Shown here: piece by piece, positions 7,374-15,339 of the stretch
Numbering within the stretch: position 1 is the first letter of the stretch
Layout: each line of letters opens with the position of its first letter
NCBI GenBank assembly: GCA_002448305.1
Contig: DJWY01000023.1
Location: forward strand, 1 to 35,827
DNA: 35,827 nt
Direction of reading: 5' to 3'
Origin: Selenomonadales bacterium UBA7018
Lineage (GTDB): Bacteria; Bacillota; Negativicutes; Selenomonadales; Selenomonadaceae
The notes under the pieces: model-generated
Database searches by the model: none
Seen by the model: the letters and a program-made list of their open reading frames with translations, nothing else
Told to the model about the DNA's origin: nothing
Made by a program: the position numbers and the translations under genes

Positions 7374-8502
7374 GGATTATGCCTTTTTCTTTCAACTCTT
7401 TGAACTCCTTATCGAATTTGATTAACCGTTGACGATAAGAATGAATCGCGCCGTAAAGGTAAGCGAAAAATGGCGTGTACTCCTTGCAGTATTTATATAA
7501 CTCTCTGCGAATTAAGCCGTCAAGTTGCACGGGCGTATATTTGTCGTAAAATCTTTGCGTCCAAATCAAATGCTGTTGAATTATATAATCAATCGGCAAC
7601 TGGCGATAATTCGGATTCTTGACGAAAAGTTCAAAGTTATTCATGAATTCATCGAGAATTTTCGTGCCCTCAATCATTAAATGCGTCAGCGCGTGAATTG
7701 ATTCTTCAATGGAAACCATTTTGCGCGTAATCGAATTGGGGTTGTGGCGGTAAATATAAATTATATTCGGGACGCGAACGACACGCGGCGCAGTGCACAT
7801 AACTTTAAAATAAAAAATAATGTCTTCGGAAGTCAGTAGGTTATCGAACTTGAGGTTCTTTTCCATGATAAAATCACGGCGATAAAGCTTGTTGTGCACC
7901 CAACCGAAAAATCTTCCCATGTAAAACATTTGCACACGTTGCGCAAGATTATCCGTCTCAAGGAACGCCTCTTTGCAAAAGCCGCCTTTTTCCTTGCTGA
8001 AGGTCGTAAATTTCGTTTGCGGCGTCACGTCGATAACTTGATTTTCGGGGAAATAAACTTGCTCAGTATGGACGACGTCGGCTTGAAATTTTTCGGCTTC
8101 GGTAATAAGTTCCTGAAGCGCGGTCGGCGTATACATATCGTCTGAATCAATGAAGGCGATATATTTTCCGCGACTCAATCTTATTCCGGTATTTCGCGGC
8201 TCGCTTGCTCCGCCGGAATTTCTAGGGAGTTTAACGGCTCTAATGCGCTGGTCTTTTTTAGCCAATTCCGCAACGATTTTCAATGTGTCGTCGGTTGAGC
8301 AATCGTCAACGCAAATCAATTCAAATTCGCGGAAGGTTTGATTCAATACGCTCCTAATGCAAGATTCTATATATCGTTGAGAATTATACATTGGTAAGAT
8401 AACTGATACGCTCGGAAAGCGTGGAACACTGGCAGGCGGTTGAGGTTGAGCTACGGTTAGCCGCTTTGGTATCGTTGGTTTTTTATGACTTTTGATTTTC
8501 AA
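7363..8502 (-). CDS. Family 2 glycosyltransferase
   Basis: A GT-A fold transferase of about 379 residues. The family 2 N-terminus is SVSVILPMYNSQRYIESCI, followed by VDDCSTDDT (nucleotide binding) and FIDSDDMY (the DXD-like metal motif). The C-terminal part is helical and variable. It transfers a sugar from a nucleotide donor to a glycan or lipid acceptor on the cytoplasmic face; donor and acceptor cannot be called. A TTG at 8502 with AAAGGA about 10 bases upstream is the preferred start. Another TTG at 8571 would add 23 residues without family similarity. It is divergent from gap. Confidence 0.83.
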   Translation of the reverse strand: MKIKSHKKPTIPKRLTVAQPQPPASVPRFPSVSVILPMYNSQRYIESCIRSVLNQTFREFELICVDDCSTDDTLKIVAELAKKDQRIRAVKLPRNSGGASEPRNTGIRLSRGKYIAFIDSDDMYTPTALQELITEAEKFQADVVHTEQVYFPENQVIDVTPQTKFTTFSKEKGGFCKEAFLETDNLAQRVQMFYMGRFFGWVHNKLYRRDFIMEKNLKFDNLLTSEDIIFYFKVMCTAPRVVRVPNIIYIYRHNPNSITRKMVSIEESIHALTHLMIEGTKILDEFMNNFELFVKNPNYRQLPIDYIIQQHLIWTQRFYDKYTPVQLDGLIRRELYKYCKEYTPFFAYLYGAIHSYRQRLIKFDKEFKELKEKGIIPKS

Positions 8503-8638
8503 ATTTCCTATATCCTTTCTCCAAGTGAAAATTTTCGCCAAAACTATATCACAGCGGCTTTGAACTTGCAAATTAAAAATCGTCTAAAATGATAGCTGGC
8601 TGAAACCAAAATGAAATTTAAAATCTTCCGAAAATTTG

Positions 8639-8667
8639 TTGACACTGAAAAAAAATTGGTGTAACAT
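8639..8667 (+). promoter_or_regulatory. gap promoter
   Basis: TTGACA at 8639-8644 and TAACAT at 8662-8667 are separated by 17 bases, which fits a housekeeping sigma-70/SigA promoter. Transcription would start near 8674, exactly where a small imperfect inverted repeat begins (CTTGA 8676-8680 / TCAAG 8691-8695). That repeat could be an operator or a 5' mRNA hairpin. Confidence 0.7.
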
Positions 8668-8726
8668 AGCAATAACTTGAGACTTAAGGTTCAAGAGTTT
8701 TAAAGAAATAGGGAGGTATTTTTACA

Positions 8727-9770
8727 ATGGCTGTTAAAGTTGCTATCAATGGTTTCGGTCGTATCGGTCGTCTTGCGTTCCGTCAAATGTTCGACGCAGA
8801 GGGGTATGAGGTTGTCGCTATCAACGACCTTACCAGCCCGAAAATGCTCGCTCATCTTTTGAAGTATGACACCGCTCAGGGTGGCTATGCAGGCAGAATT
8901 GGCGAAGGCAAACACACTGTCGAATCCCATGACGGCGAAGGCGAAGATAACTACATCGTCGTTGACGGCAAGAAAATTATCATCTACAAAATCCCGAATG
9001 CAGCTGAAATTCCGTGGGCAAAACATGATGTCGATGTCGTTTTGGAATGCACCGGCTTCTACACCAGCAAAGCAAAAGCAGAAGCTCATCTGACTGGCGG
9101 CGCAAAGAAAGTCGTTATCTCGGCTCCTGCAGGCAATGACCTTCCGACTATTGTTTACAACGTCAACCACAAGACCCTTACTCCTGACGTTAAAGTTCTC
9201 TCGGCGGCATCTTGCACCACCAACTGCTTAGCTCCTATGACTGCTGCTCTGCACAAACTCGCTCCGATTCAAAGCGGCATTATGGCTACGATTCACGCTT
9301 ACACCGGCGACCAAATGATTCTCGACGGTCCGCAGCGTAAAGGCGACCTCCGTCGTGCTCGCGCTGGCGCATGCAATATTGTTCCTAACAGCACCGGTGC
9401 TGCAAAAGCTATCGGCTTGGTTATCCCCGAACTCAAAGGCAAACTCATTGGCGCGGCTCAGCGCGTTCCGACTCCGACCGGCTCGACCACTCTTCTTTTC
9501 GCGGTTGTCAAAGGCGAAGTCACCGTTGACCAAATCAATGCGGCTATGAAAGCGGCGGCTAACGAATCTTTCGGCTATTGCGATGAGCAAATCGTTTCCA
9601 GCGACATTATCGGCATGAAATTCGGCTCCCTCTTCGACGCGACCCAAACTATGGTCAGCCCCATTGGCGACGGCAACACCCTCGTTCAAGTTGTTTCCTG
9701 GTATGACAACGAAAACAGCTACACCAGCCAAATGGTTCGTACAATTAAGTATTTCGCAGAACTCAAGTAA
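8727..9770 (+). CDS. gap: Glyceraldehyde-3-phosphate dehydrogenase, type I
   Basis: This cytoplasmic glycolytic enzyme oxidises glyceraldehyde 3-phosphate to 1,3-bisphosphoglycerate with NAD. The Rossmann motif is INGFGRIGRLAFRQ. Asp34 in AINDLT favours NAD over NADP. The catalytic Cys163 lies in SAASCTTNCLAP, and His190 in TIHAYTGDQ. It is 347 residues long, about ten more than most bacterial forms. The excess sits around residues 60-75 (GEGKHTVESHDGEGEDN), in the NAD-binding half. A strong GGGAGG site precedes the ATG. It heads the glycolytic block and is separated from pgk-tpi by 191 bases holding two hairpins and a dispersed repeat. Confidence 0.97.
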   Translation: MAVKVAINGFGRIGRLAFRQMFDAEGYEVVAINDLTSPKMLAHLLKYDTAQGGYAGRIGEGKHTVESHDGEGEDNYIVVDGKKIIIYKIPNAAEIPWAKHDVDVVLECTGFYTSKAKAEAHLTGGAKKVVISAPAGNDLPTIVYNVNHKTLTPDVKVLSAASCTTNCLAPMTAALHKLAPIQSGIMATIHAYTGDQMILDGPQRKGDLRRARAGACNIVPNSTGAAKAIGLVIPELKGKLIGAAQRVPTPTGSTTLLFAVVKGEVTVDQINAAMKAAANESFGYCDEQIVSSDIIGMKFGSLFDATQTMVSPIGDGNTLVQVVSWYDNENSYTSQMVRTIKYFAELK

Positions 9771-9797
9771 GATTTTCTAATTAGGCACGGTTAAGAC

Positions 9798-9850
9798 AGC
9801 GGCTCGGCTCTTCTGAAATGTTGAGCCGGGCCGCTCGCTTTATAAGCGAG
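9798..9850 (+). promoter_or_regulatory. Two tandem hairpins in the gap to pgk-tpi spacer
   Basis: The first stem pairs 9798-9810 (AGCGGCTCGGCTC) with 9823-9835 (GAGCCGGGCCGCT), 13 positions with one mismatch. A second stem, CTCGCTT / AAGCGAG with a 3-base loop, occupies 9834-9850. Neither is followed by a T run, so they are more likely mRNA processing or stability elements, or a partial terminator, that set the gap to pgk ratio. Confidence 0.55.
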
Positions 9851-9855
9851 AGAAC

Positions 9856-9932
9856 AGCGGTCGCGTTTGACCGTTTCGCACTTTGAACAAGTTCGCCGCG
9901 TTCGTACGCTCCGTTGCACTTCGCTAGCTTCG
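9856..9932 (+). repeat. Dispersed intergenic repeat, copy A
   Basis: About 77 bases between gap and pgk-tpi align with 34040-34116 and with the complement of 35461-35533. The most conserved core is CGCCGCGTTCGTACGCT followed by a CG-rich segment ending CGCTAG. The three copies share about the same length and block order (AGCGGTCGCG-like start, TTGACCG, central A/T-rich part, GCCGCG core, CTAG end). No coding capacity is evident. Confidence 0.7.
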
Positions 9933-9961
9933 TAAATTTTTATTTTTGAGGAGGTTTTTTC

Positions 9962-11899
9962 ATGAATAAGAAAAACATTCGCGACATCAATTTGAAAGGC
10001 AAAAAGGTATTCCTTCGCGTCGATTACAACGTTCCTATGGACGAAAACCAGAACATCACCAACACTAAACGCATTGACGCGACGCTCCCGACTCTCAACT
10101 ATCTACTTGAACAGGGCGCAGCAGTCGTTATCGGTTGCCATCTCGGCAGACCTACCGAAGCTCGCGAGCCGAAATTCTCCACTAAACCTATTGCTAAAAA
10201 ACTCTCCGAAATTCTCGGCAGAGAAGTTAAATGGGTAGAAGATTGCATTGGCGAAGTCGCAGAAAAAGCCGCCGCTGAACTCCAGCCCGGCGAAATTCTC
10301 TTGCTCGAAAACCTTCGCTATCACAAGGAAGAAAAGAAAAATAATCCCAAATTCGCGAAACAACTCGCCGCTCTCGCTGATATTGCCGTCAATGACGCTT
10401 TCGGCATGGCGCACCGCGCTCACGCTTCCAACGTCGGCATTACTCATTTCCTTGAAACTGCGTCCGGCTTCCTTATGGAAAAAGAAATTAACTATATCGG
10501 CAAGACCCTTGAAAATCCGCAACGCCCGTTCGTCGGCATAATCGGCGGTGCGAAAGTCTCTGACAAAATCGGCGTTATCAGCAACATGATTGACAAAGTT
10601 GACACGATTATTATCGGAGGCGGCATGGCTCACACCTTCGACAAGGCTAAAGGCTACGAAGTCGGTACTTCTCTTCTTGAGGCTGATAAAGTCGAACTCG
10701 CGAAAGAACTCCTTGAGAAAGCGGCGGCTAAAGGCGTTAAAGTCGTTCTGCCGGTCGACCTCGTTGTTGCTAACAAGTTCGCGGCTGATGCTGAATATAA
10801 AACCGTTCCTGTTGACCAATGCCCGGCTGATTGGATGGGACTCGACAGCGGCGAAGAAACTTCCAAAGAATATGTTAAAGCCCTTGAAGGCGCAAAGACG
10901 ATTATTTGGAATGGTCCTATGGGCGTCTTTGAATTCGATAACTTTGCAAAAGGCACGCTCGCAGTTGCTAAGGCTGTCGCCGAAGCTACTGAAAAGGGCG
11001 CAATTTCAATCGTCGGCGGCGGCGACTCGATTGCGGCTCTCAAGAAAACCGGTCTCGACAAGAAAATTTCCCACATTTCCACCGGCGGCGGCGCAACCCT
11101 CGAATATCTCGAAGGTAAAGTTCTGCCTGGTATTGATGCTATTGACGGCGTTGGACGCACTCCGATTATCGCGGGCAACTGGAAGATGAATAACACCATT
11201 AAAGAAGGCGTTAAACTCGTCGAAGAACTTATCCCGCTTGTAAAGAACGCTGAATGCCGCGTCGTTGTTGCTCCGACTGCTACCGCTCTTGCCGCTGTCG
11301 CAAAGGCTGTTAAGTCTACTAATATTCACGTCGCCGCGCAGAACGTTCACTGGGAACCTAAAGGCGCGTACACCGGCGAAATTTCTACCGGTATGCTTAA
11401 CGAAATCGGCGTTGATTATGTCATTCTCGGACACAGCGAACGCCGCGACTATTTCGGCGAAACTGATGAGGGCGTCAACAAACGCGCTAAGGCGGCTTTC
11501 AATGCGGGCATTACCCCGATAATTTGCTGCGGCGAGTCCCTTGAAGTTCGCGAATCCGGCAAGTACATTGAACACGTCGTCGGACAGATTGATAAAGACC
11601 TTGACGGCTTTGCACCTGCGGAAGTTAAAAAACTCGTTATCGCTTACGAGCCGATTTGGGCTATTGGCACCGGCAAAACTGCGACTTTTGACCAAGCAGA
11701 GGAAGTTTGCAAAGCTATTCGCGAATGCGTTGCAAAGAAATTCGGTCAAGAAGCGGCTGACGCTATCCGCATTCAATACGGCGGCTCCGTTAAACCCGCT
11801 ACCATTAAAGACCTTATGCAGCAACCGAACGTTGACGGCGCATTGGTCGGCGGCGCAAGCCTTAAATCCAAAGACTTCAGCGAAATTGTAAACTTCTAA
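9962..11899 (+). CDS. pgk-tpi: Fused phosphoglycerate kinase-triosephosphate isomerase
   Basis: One uninterrupted 645-residue frame encodes two glycolytic enzymes. Residues 1-398 are a complete phosphoglycerate kinase (RVDYNVPMDE, GCHLGRPTEARE, GGAKVSDKIGV, GGGDSIAALKK). Residues 399-645 are a complete triosephosphate isomerase, with Lys408 in NWKMN, His491 in GHSERR, Glu563 in AYEPIWAIGTGK and the phosphate loop YGGSVKP. The join (around base 11156) has no linker: GVGRTPIIAGNWK replaces the pgk stop and tpi start. A similar PGK-TIM fusion is known in Thermotoga maritima. All catalytic residues seen are intact, so both activities are expected. GAGGAGG lies 8 bases upstream of the ATG. Confidence 0.97.
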   Translation: MNKKNIRDINLKGKKVFLRVDYNVPMDENQNITNTKRIDATLPTLNYLLEQGAAVVIGCHLGRPTEAREPKFSTKPIAKKLSEILGREVKWVEDCIGEVAEKAAAELQPGEILLLENLRYHKEEKKNNPKFAKQLAALADIAVNDAFGMAHRAHASNVGITHFLETASGFLMEKEINYIGKTLENPQRPFVGIIGGAKVSDKIGVISNMIDKVDTIIIGGGMAHTFDKAKGYEVGTSLLEADKVELAKELLEKAAAKGVKVVLPVDLVVANKFAADAEYKTVPVDQCPADWMGLDSGEETSKEYVKALEGAKTIIWNGPMGVFEFDNFAKGTLAVAKAVAEATEKGAISIVGGGDSIAALKKTGLDKKISHISTGGGATLEYLEGKVLPGIDAIDGVGRTPIIAGNWKMNNTIKEGVKLVEELIPLVKNAECRVVVAPTATALAAVAKAVKSTNIHVAAQNVHWEPKGAYTGEISTGMLNEIGVDYVILGHSERRDYFGETDEGVNKRAKAAFNAGITPIICCGESLEVRESGKYIEHVVGQIDKDLDGFAPAEVKKLVIAYEPIWAIGTGKTATFDQAEEVCKAIRECVAKKFGQEAADAIRIQYGGSVKPATIKDLMQQPNVDGALVGGASLKSKDFSEIVNF

Positions 11900-11937
11900 A
11901 AACCTTCTGACTGCTTATCAGAAAGGCGGTGAGTATC

Positions 11938-12273
11938 ATGGCGGACATCGAAAAGCGAGTTACGACACTCGAACAGCAGGTAAACAACGTACTAACTAAG
12001 CTTGATATGTTTATTGCGGAAAGTCGCGAGGCACGCCAAAGACAAGATGCTGAAATGCGTGAAATGCGTAAAAAACACGATGACGATATGCGGGAAATGC
12101 GCCAAGATATGAAAGAAATGCAAAGAAATATCTACGCGAAAATGGACAACATGGACGCGAAAATTGAGAGCATAGGCAATCATGTCAGAAATATCACAAT
12201 CGCAGCAATGGTTGGTATCGGCGCGGCGGTTACAGGTGTCGCCGCTATGGTTGTCGCCGTCTTTCTAAAGTAG
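11938..12273 (+). CDS. Small coiled-coil protein with C-terminal membrane anchor
   Basis: A 111-residue protein not recognised as a named family. Residues 1-80 are a highly charged coiled coil with repeated MREM and DMREM heptads. Residues 88-110 (ITIAAMVGIGAAVTGVAAMVVAVF) are a glycine- and alanine-rich membrane span. It superficially resembles XhlA-type hemolysin-associated proteins, but that is only architecture. The ATG at 11938 is preferred over a GTG at 11929, because the AAAGGCGG site then has normal spacing. A hairpin (TTCTGA / TCAGAA, 11904-11924) overlaps the region just ahead of that site. It sits 38 bases after pgk-tpi, so it is likely co-transcribed with the glycolytic genes. Confidence 0.75.
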   Translation: MADIEKRVTTLEQQVNNVLTKLDMFIAESREARQRQDAEMREMRKKHDDDMREMRQDMKEMQRNIYAKMDNMDAKIESIGNHVRNITIAAMVGIGAAVTGVAAMVVAVFLK

Positions 12274-12303
12274 ACGTTAGAAAAATATTCCGTTATAAAA
12301 TTG

Positions 12304-12361
12304 AGCCGCCAATTTAGTGGCTAGTAACTAGTTGCTAGTTGTTAGGTTGGCGGCTTTTCTT
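12304..12361 (+). terminator. Rho-independent terminator after the coiled-coil gene
   Basis: A perfect nine-pair stem (AGCCGCCAA 12304-12312 / TTGGCGGCT 12347-12355) is followed by TTTTCTT. Its long loop contains imperfect CTAGT repeats that can themselves pair. It ends only 20 bases before the next start codon, so it may act as an attenuator for the following genes. Confidence 0.7.
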
Positions 12362-12380
12362 CAATTCAAAGGAACTCGAC

Positions 12381-12755
12381 ATGAAAAAATTTTTCTTCGC
12401 GTTGATGTTCGTTGCAACGTTGACTTTAGCTAACACTTGCGTGGCTAAAGATATTTGGGTTACGCATTGGAATCATGAAAATATTGACATTTACGCAATG
12501 GACGATACAATCACAAGTAGTACGTCGAACACGGAAAAATATTTCAAAGTTTCAACTAAATTTATCCAGAACGGTCAACTTCAAAAGGTCGTGAATTGGA
12601 CGTTTAGCAAATATCATTCCGATATGTGGCGTTACGAGACAAGCACAATGGACGGCACGCATACGACGGTTGTTATACCGCGCAGTCCGCTGTTCGAGTT
12701 CTGTATGAACAAACTTGATTGGTCTTACCAAATAAAAGATAATTATTATTATTGA
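12381..12755 (+). CDS. Small secreted protein of unknown function
   Basis: A 124-residue protein with a clear signal peptide (residues 1-22, MKKFFFALMFVATLTLANTCVA). The mature part is rich in aromatic residues (WVTHWNHENIDIYAMDD, then a tail ending KDNYYY) and has no recognised domain. The ATG at 12381 has AAAGGAA about 9 bases upstream; the upstream in-frame extension lies inside the terminator hairpin. It ends 20 bases before gpmI, so it is probably in the same transcript. Export from the cytoplasm is well supported, but the function is unknown. Confidence 0.7.
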   Translation: MKKFFFALMFVATLTLANTCVAKDIWVTHWNHENIDIYAMDDTITSSTSNTEKYFKVSTKFIQNGQLQKVVNWTFSKYHSDMWRYETSTMDGTHTTVVIPRSPLFEFCMNKLDWSYQIKDNYYY

Positions 12756-12775
12756 TTTAAAGGAGAGTGCAACGA

Positions 12776-14311
12776 ATGGCAAAAATTAAAAACGCCCCGA
12801 TTTGCTTAATTATTATGGACGGCTGGGGAATCGGCGACGCCCGCGACAACTTCAACGCAATTCAAGTCGGCAATACGCCCGTCCTTGACGACCTTGTCAA
12901 AAAATATCCCAACGCGAAACTGCAAGCTTCCGGCGAATACGTTGGACTTCCTGACGGGCAAATGGGTAATTCTGAAGTCGGGCATATGAATATTGGCGCG
13001 GGCAGAATCATTTATCAGCCGCTGACGAAGATAACCAAAGCAATTCGTGACGGCGACTTTTTCGAGAATAAAGCTTTAGTCGGCGTCATCGATAAAGTTA
13101 CGGCTAGCGGCGGCGCGTTGCATTTATTTGGTTTGGTATCGCCCGGCGGCGTTCACAGCCACACCCAACATCTTTACGGCTTGCTTCAACTCGCCAAGAA
13201 AAAAGGCGTCGCGAAAGTTTACGTTCATTGCTTCCTTGACGGGCGCGACGTTCCGCCCAGCAGTGCCGCTGAATATCTCGCCGAGCTTGAAGAGAAAATT
13301 AAGGAAATCGGCGCGGGGCAAATCGCTACAATTTCCGGACGCTATTACGCTATGGACAGAGATAAACGTTGGGACAGAGTGCAGAAAGCTTATGATGCCA
13401 TCGCCAAAGCCGACGCGCCGAAAAAAGAATCTTCCGCCGTTGCAATTAAAGCTTCCTACGATGCAAAAGTTACTGATGAGTTCGTCAACCCCGTTGTTAT
13501 CGGCGACTATGCTGGCATTGGCAAGAACGACGGAATTATTTTCTTCAACTTCCGCCCCGACCGCGCCCGCGAATTGACGCACGCTTTCACCGATAAAACT
13601 TTTGACGGCTTCCCGCGTGTCGAAGAAATTGTTGGTATTCCCTTCGCGACTATGACGCAATATGAAGAAGGCTTGAATGTCGACGTTGCCTACCCGCCCG
13701 AAAGCGTCAAGAACGGCTTAGGCGAAACGATTAGCAAGGCGGGCTTAGCACAACTTAGAATTGCCGAGACTGAAAAATATGCGCACGTTACGTTCTTCTT
13801 TAATGGCGGCGTTGAGGAACCTTACAAGGGCGAAGACAGAATCCTTGTTCCCTCTCCAAAAGTTGCAACTTATGACCTTAAACCGGAAATGAGTGCGCCA
13901 ACAGTTACGCTTAAAGTTGCTGAAGCGATTTTGTCCGAGAAGTACGATTTCATAATTCTTAACTTCGCAAATGGCGATATGGTCGGGCATACGGGCGTTA
14001 TGAAAGCGGCGGTTCAAGCTGTCGAAACTGTTGATGTTTGCGTCGGCATATTTATCGCGTGCATGAAAAAAATCGGCGGCGAAGTCGTCATCATTGCTGA
14101 TCACGGTAACGCTGACCAAATGTTCGATTATAAACTCAAGGAGCCGTTCACGGCGCACACGACTAATCCCGTGCCGATTATCGTTGTCTCTGATAGAGTT
14201 GCCGAAGTCAAAGACGGCGCACTTTGCGACGTTGCTCCGACACTCTTGACGCTCGCGGGCATGGAAATTCCTGCCGAAATGACTGGCAAATCTCTTGTCA
14301 CTATGAAATAA
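12776..14311 (+). CDS. gpmI: 2,3-bisphosphoglycerate-independent phosphoglycerate mutase
   Basis: A 511-residue cytoplasmic enzyme interconverting 3- and 2-phosphoglycerate via a phosphoserine. The alkaline-phosphatase-fold metal site begins at MDGWGIG (Asp15). The nucleophile Ser66 is in MGNSEVGHMNIGAGR. The phosphate-binding RPDRARE and the second metal cluster IADHGNADQM are present. The length is typical. The ATG at 12776 has AAGGAGA at the right distance; a GTG at 12767 is too close to it. It completes the gap, pgk, tpi and gpm series here; enolase is not in the window. Confidence 0.97.
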   Translation: MAKIKNAPICLIIMDGWGIGDARDNFNAIQVGNTPVLDDLVKKYPNAKLQASGEYVGLPDGQMGNSEVGHMNIGAGRIIYQPLTKITKAIRDGDFFENKALVGVIDKVTASGGALHLFGLVSPGGVHSHTQHLYGLLQLAKKKGVAKVYVHCFLDGRDVPPSSAAEYLAELEEKIKEIGAGQIATISGRYYAMDRDKRWDRVQKAYDAIAKADAPKKESSAVAIKASYDAKVTDEFVNPVVIGDYAGIGKNDGIIFFNFRPDRARELTHAFTDKTFDGFPRVEEIVGIPFATMTQYEEGLNVDVAYPPESVKNGLGETISKAGLAQLRIAETEKYAHVTFFFNGGVEEPYKGEDRILVPSPKVATYDLKPEMSAPTVTLKVAEAILSEKYDFIILNFANGDMVGHTGVMKAAVQAVETVDVCVGIFIACMKKIGGEVVIIADHGNADQMFDYKLKEPFTAHTTNPVPIIVVSDRVAEVKDGALCDVAPTLLTLAGMEIPAEMTGKSLVTMK

Positions 14312-14336
14312 AATTTTCGCGCTGAAAAATGTTTGG

Positions 14337-14377
14337 GTGACGATTCGTCAAGTTGAGTCGTCGTCCAATTTTTTTAG
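14337..14377 (+). terminator. Probable terminator after gpmI
   Basis: An imperfect stem (GACGATTC / GAGTCGTC with one G-T pair, 8-base loop) is followed by a short spacer and a run of seven T. The T run merges with the ribosome binding site of the next gene, so termination may be partial. Confidence 0.5.
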
Positions 14378-14388
14378 GAGATGATATT

Positions 14389-15324
14389 TTGATTGATTCA
14401 AATTTAATAGACATAGAAAATGAGAAAGAGCATTACGTTAAGCGCGGCGACCCGACTAAACCAACTTACTACATAATTCGGCGGATATTAGAAAGCACAG
14501 GGCTTTTTGCCAGATATAAAATTTTTGGGGAACATATTCGTTATGCGCTGTCAAACGGTTGGTTGCCCGTCATTGACATGCAAAATTATCCTAATCCCTA
14601 TCTTGCGCCCGAAAAACTCGGCAAAGAAAATTCTTGGGAATATTATTTTGAGCAACCTCTTCGCATCGGGGTTGAGCAAGCTTACTCCGGCGAAAATATC
14701 ATTTTGAGCGGCGTGGAAGCATTTCCGCAACTTTACGAGGCAATGTGTCTCCTTGAAAATCAAAATAATATGTTGACGGAGTGGCGTATGCTTGTTAAAT
14801 TTGGGTTGCTTAAGGTAAAGCCCACAATTTACGACGAAATTATAAACGTGCGAAAGAAATTATTCGCGCCAAATGACCGCGTGCTCGGAGTACTTCTGCG
14901 TGGCACGGATTATCTTGACAAAAAACCTAAATGGCATCCAATCCCCCCCCCACAAGAATTTGCCGCAAGCACCGTCGCCGCCGCGTTTCAAAAATGGCAA
15001 TGTAATAAAATTTTTCTGGCGACTGAAGACAAGAGCATTGTCGAATTTTTCAAGCGAGTGTTCGGTAATTTGTGCGTGACGCTCGACCGCGAATATGTCG
15101 ATTATAAGTCGGGCGAAGATGTCGCTCTTGTTCGCATTGATAGACCAAACGATCATTTTTTGCAAGGTAGAGAATATCTCACTCAGATAGTGTTGCTGTC
15201 GACGTGCAATTCGTTTGTTGCGGCGCGGTGTAGCGGTACACTTGGTGTAATGATGATGACGGACGCATTTGAACACACGTATTTTTTCAACTTAGGGAGG
15301 TACGGATTAATTACTCTTGATTAG
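14389..15324 (+). CDS. Fucosyltransferase-like (O-FucT/GT-B) protein with a poly-C tract
   Basis: A 311-residue protein with the donor-binding block GVLLRGTDYLD (Arg171) and a later IFLATEDKSIVEFF segment. This pattern occurs in the alpha-1,2/1,6 and O-fucosyltransferase superfamily. The donor is presumed to be GDP-fucose, but that is inference. The frame begins at a TTG (14389) with TAGGAG 8 bases ahead; an ATG at 14381 in another frame stops at once. Bases 14943-14951 are nine consecutive C encoding IPPPQ, in frame at present. Gain or loss of one C would truncate the protein, so the gene may switch on and off. No signal peptide; it acts on the cytoplasmic side on a surface glycan. Confidence 0.65.
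   Translation: MIDSNLIDIENEKEHYVKRGDPTKPTYYIIRRILESTGLFARYKIFGEHIRYALSNGWLPVIDMQNYPNPYLAPEKLGKENSWEYYFEQPLRIGVEQAYSGENIILSGVEAFPQLYEAMCLLENQNNMLTEWRMLVKFGLLKVKPTIYDEIINVRKKLFAPNDRVLGVLLRGTDYLDKKPKWHPIPPPQEFAASTVAAAFQKWQCNKIFLATEDKSIVEFFKRVFGNLCVTLDREYVDYKSGEDVALVRIDRPNDHFLQGREYLTQIVLLSTCNSFVAARCSGTLGVMMMTDAFEHTYFFNLGRYGLITLD
14943..14951 (+). repeat. Nine-C homopolymer inside the fucosyltransferase-like gene
   Basis: This is the longest G/C homopolymer I noticed in the window. It encodes Ile-Pro-Pro-Pro and keeps the frame open. Similar poly-C tracts cause slipped-strand phase variation in Helicobacter fucosyltransferase genes. Confidence 0.8.
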
Positions 15325-15339
15325 TTGGTGGTGGTAGGT

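Noticed and set aside
7894..8341. Short plus-strand frames opposite the GT2 glycosyltransferase
   Set aside because: No family match and antisense to conserved motifs such as FIDSDDMY.
10103..10819. Minus-strand open frame of 238 codons opposite pgk
   Set aside because: Shadow of a highly conserved, codon-biased gene. No homology or ribosome binding site.
11006..11824. Minus-strand open frame of 272 codons opposite the pgk-tpi junction
   Set aside because: Same reason; conserved catalytic motifs are on the plus strand.
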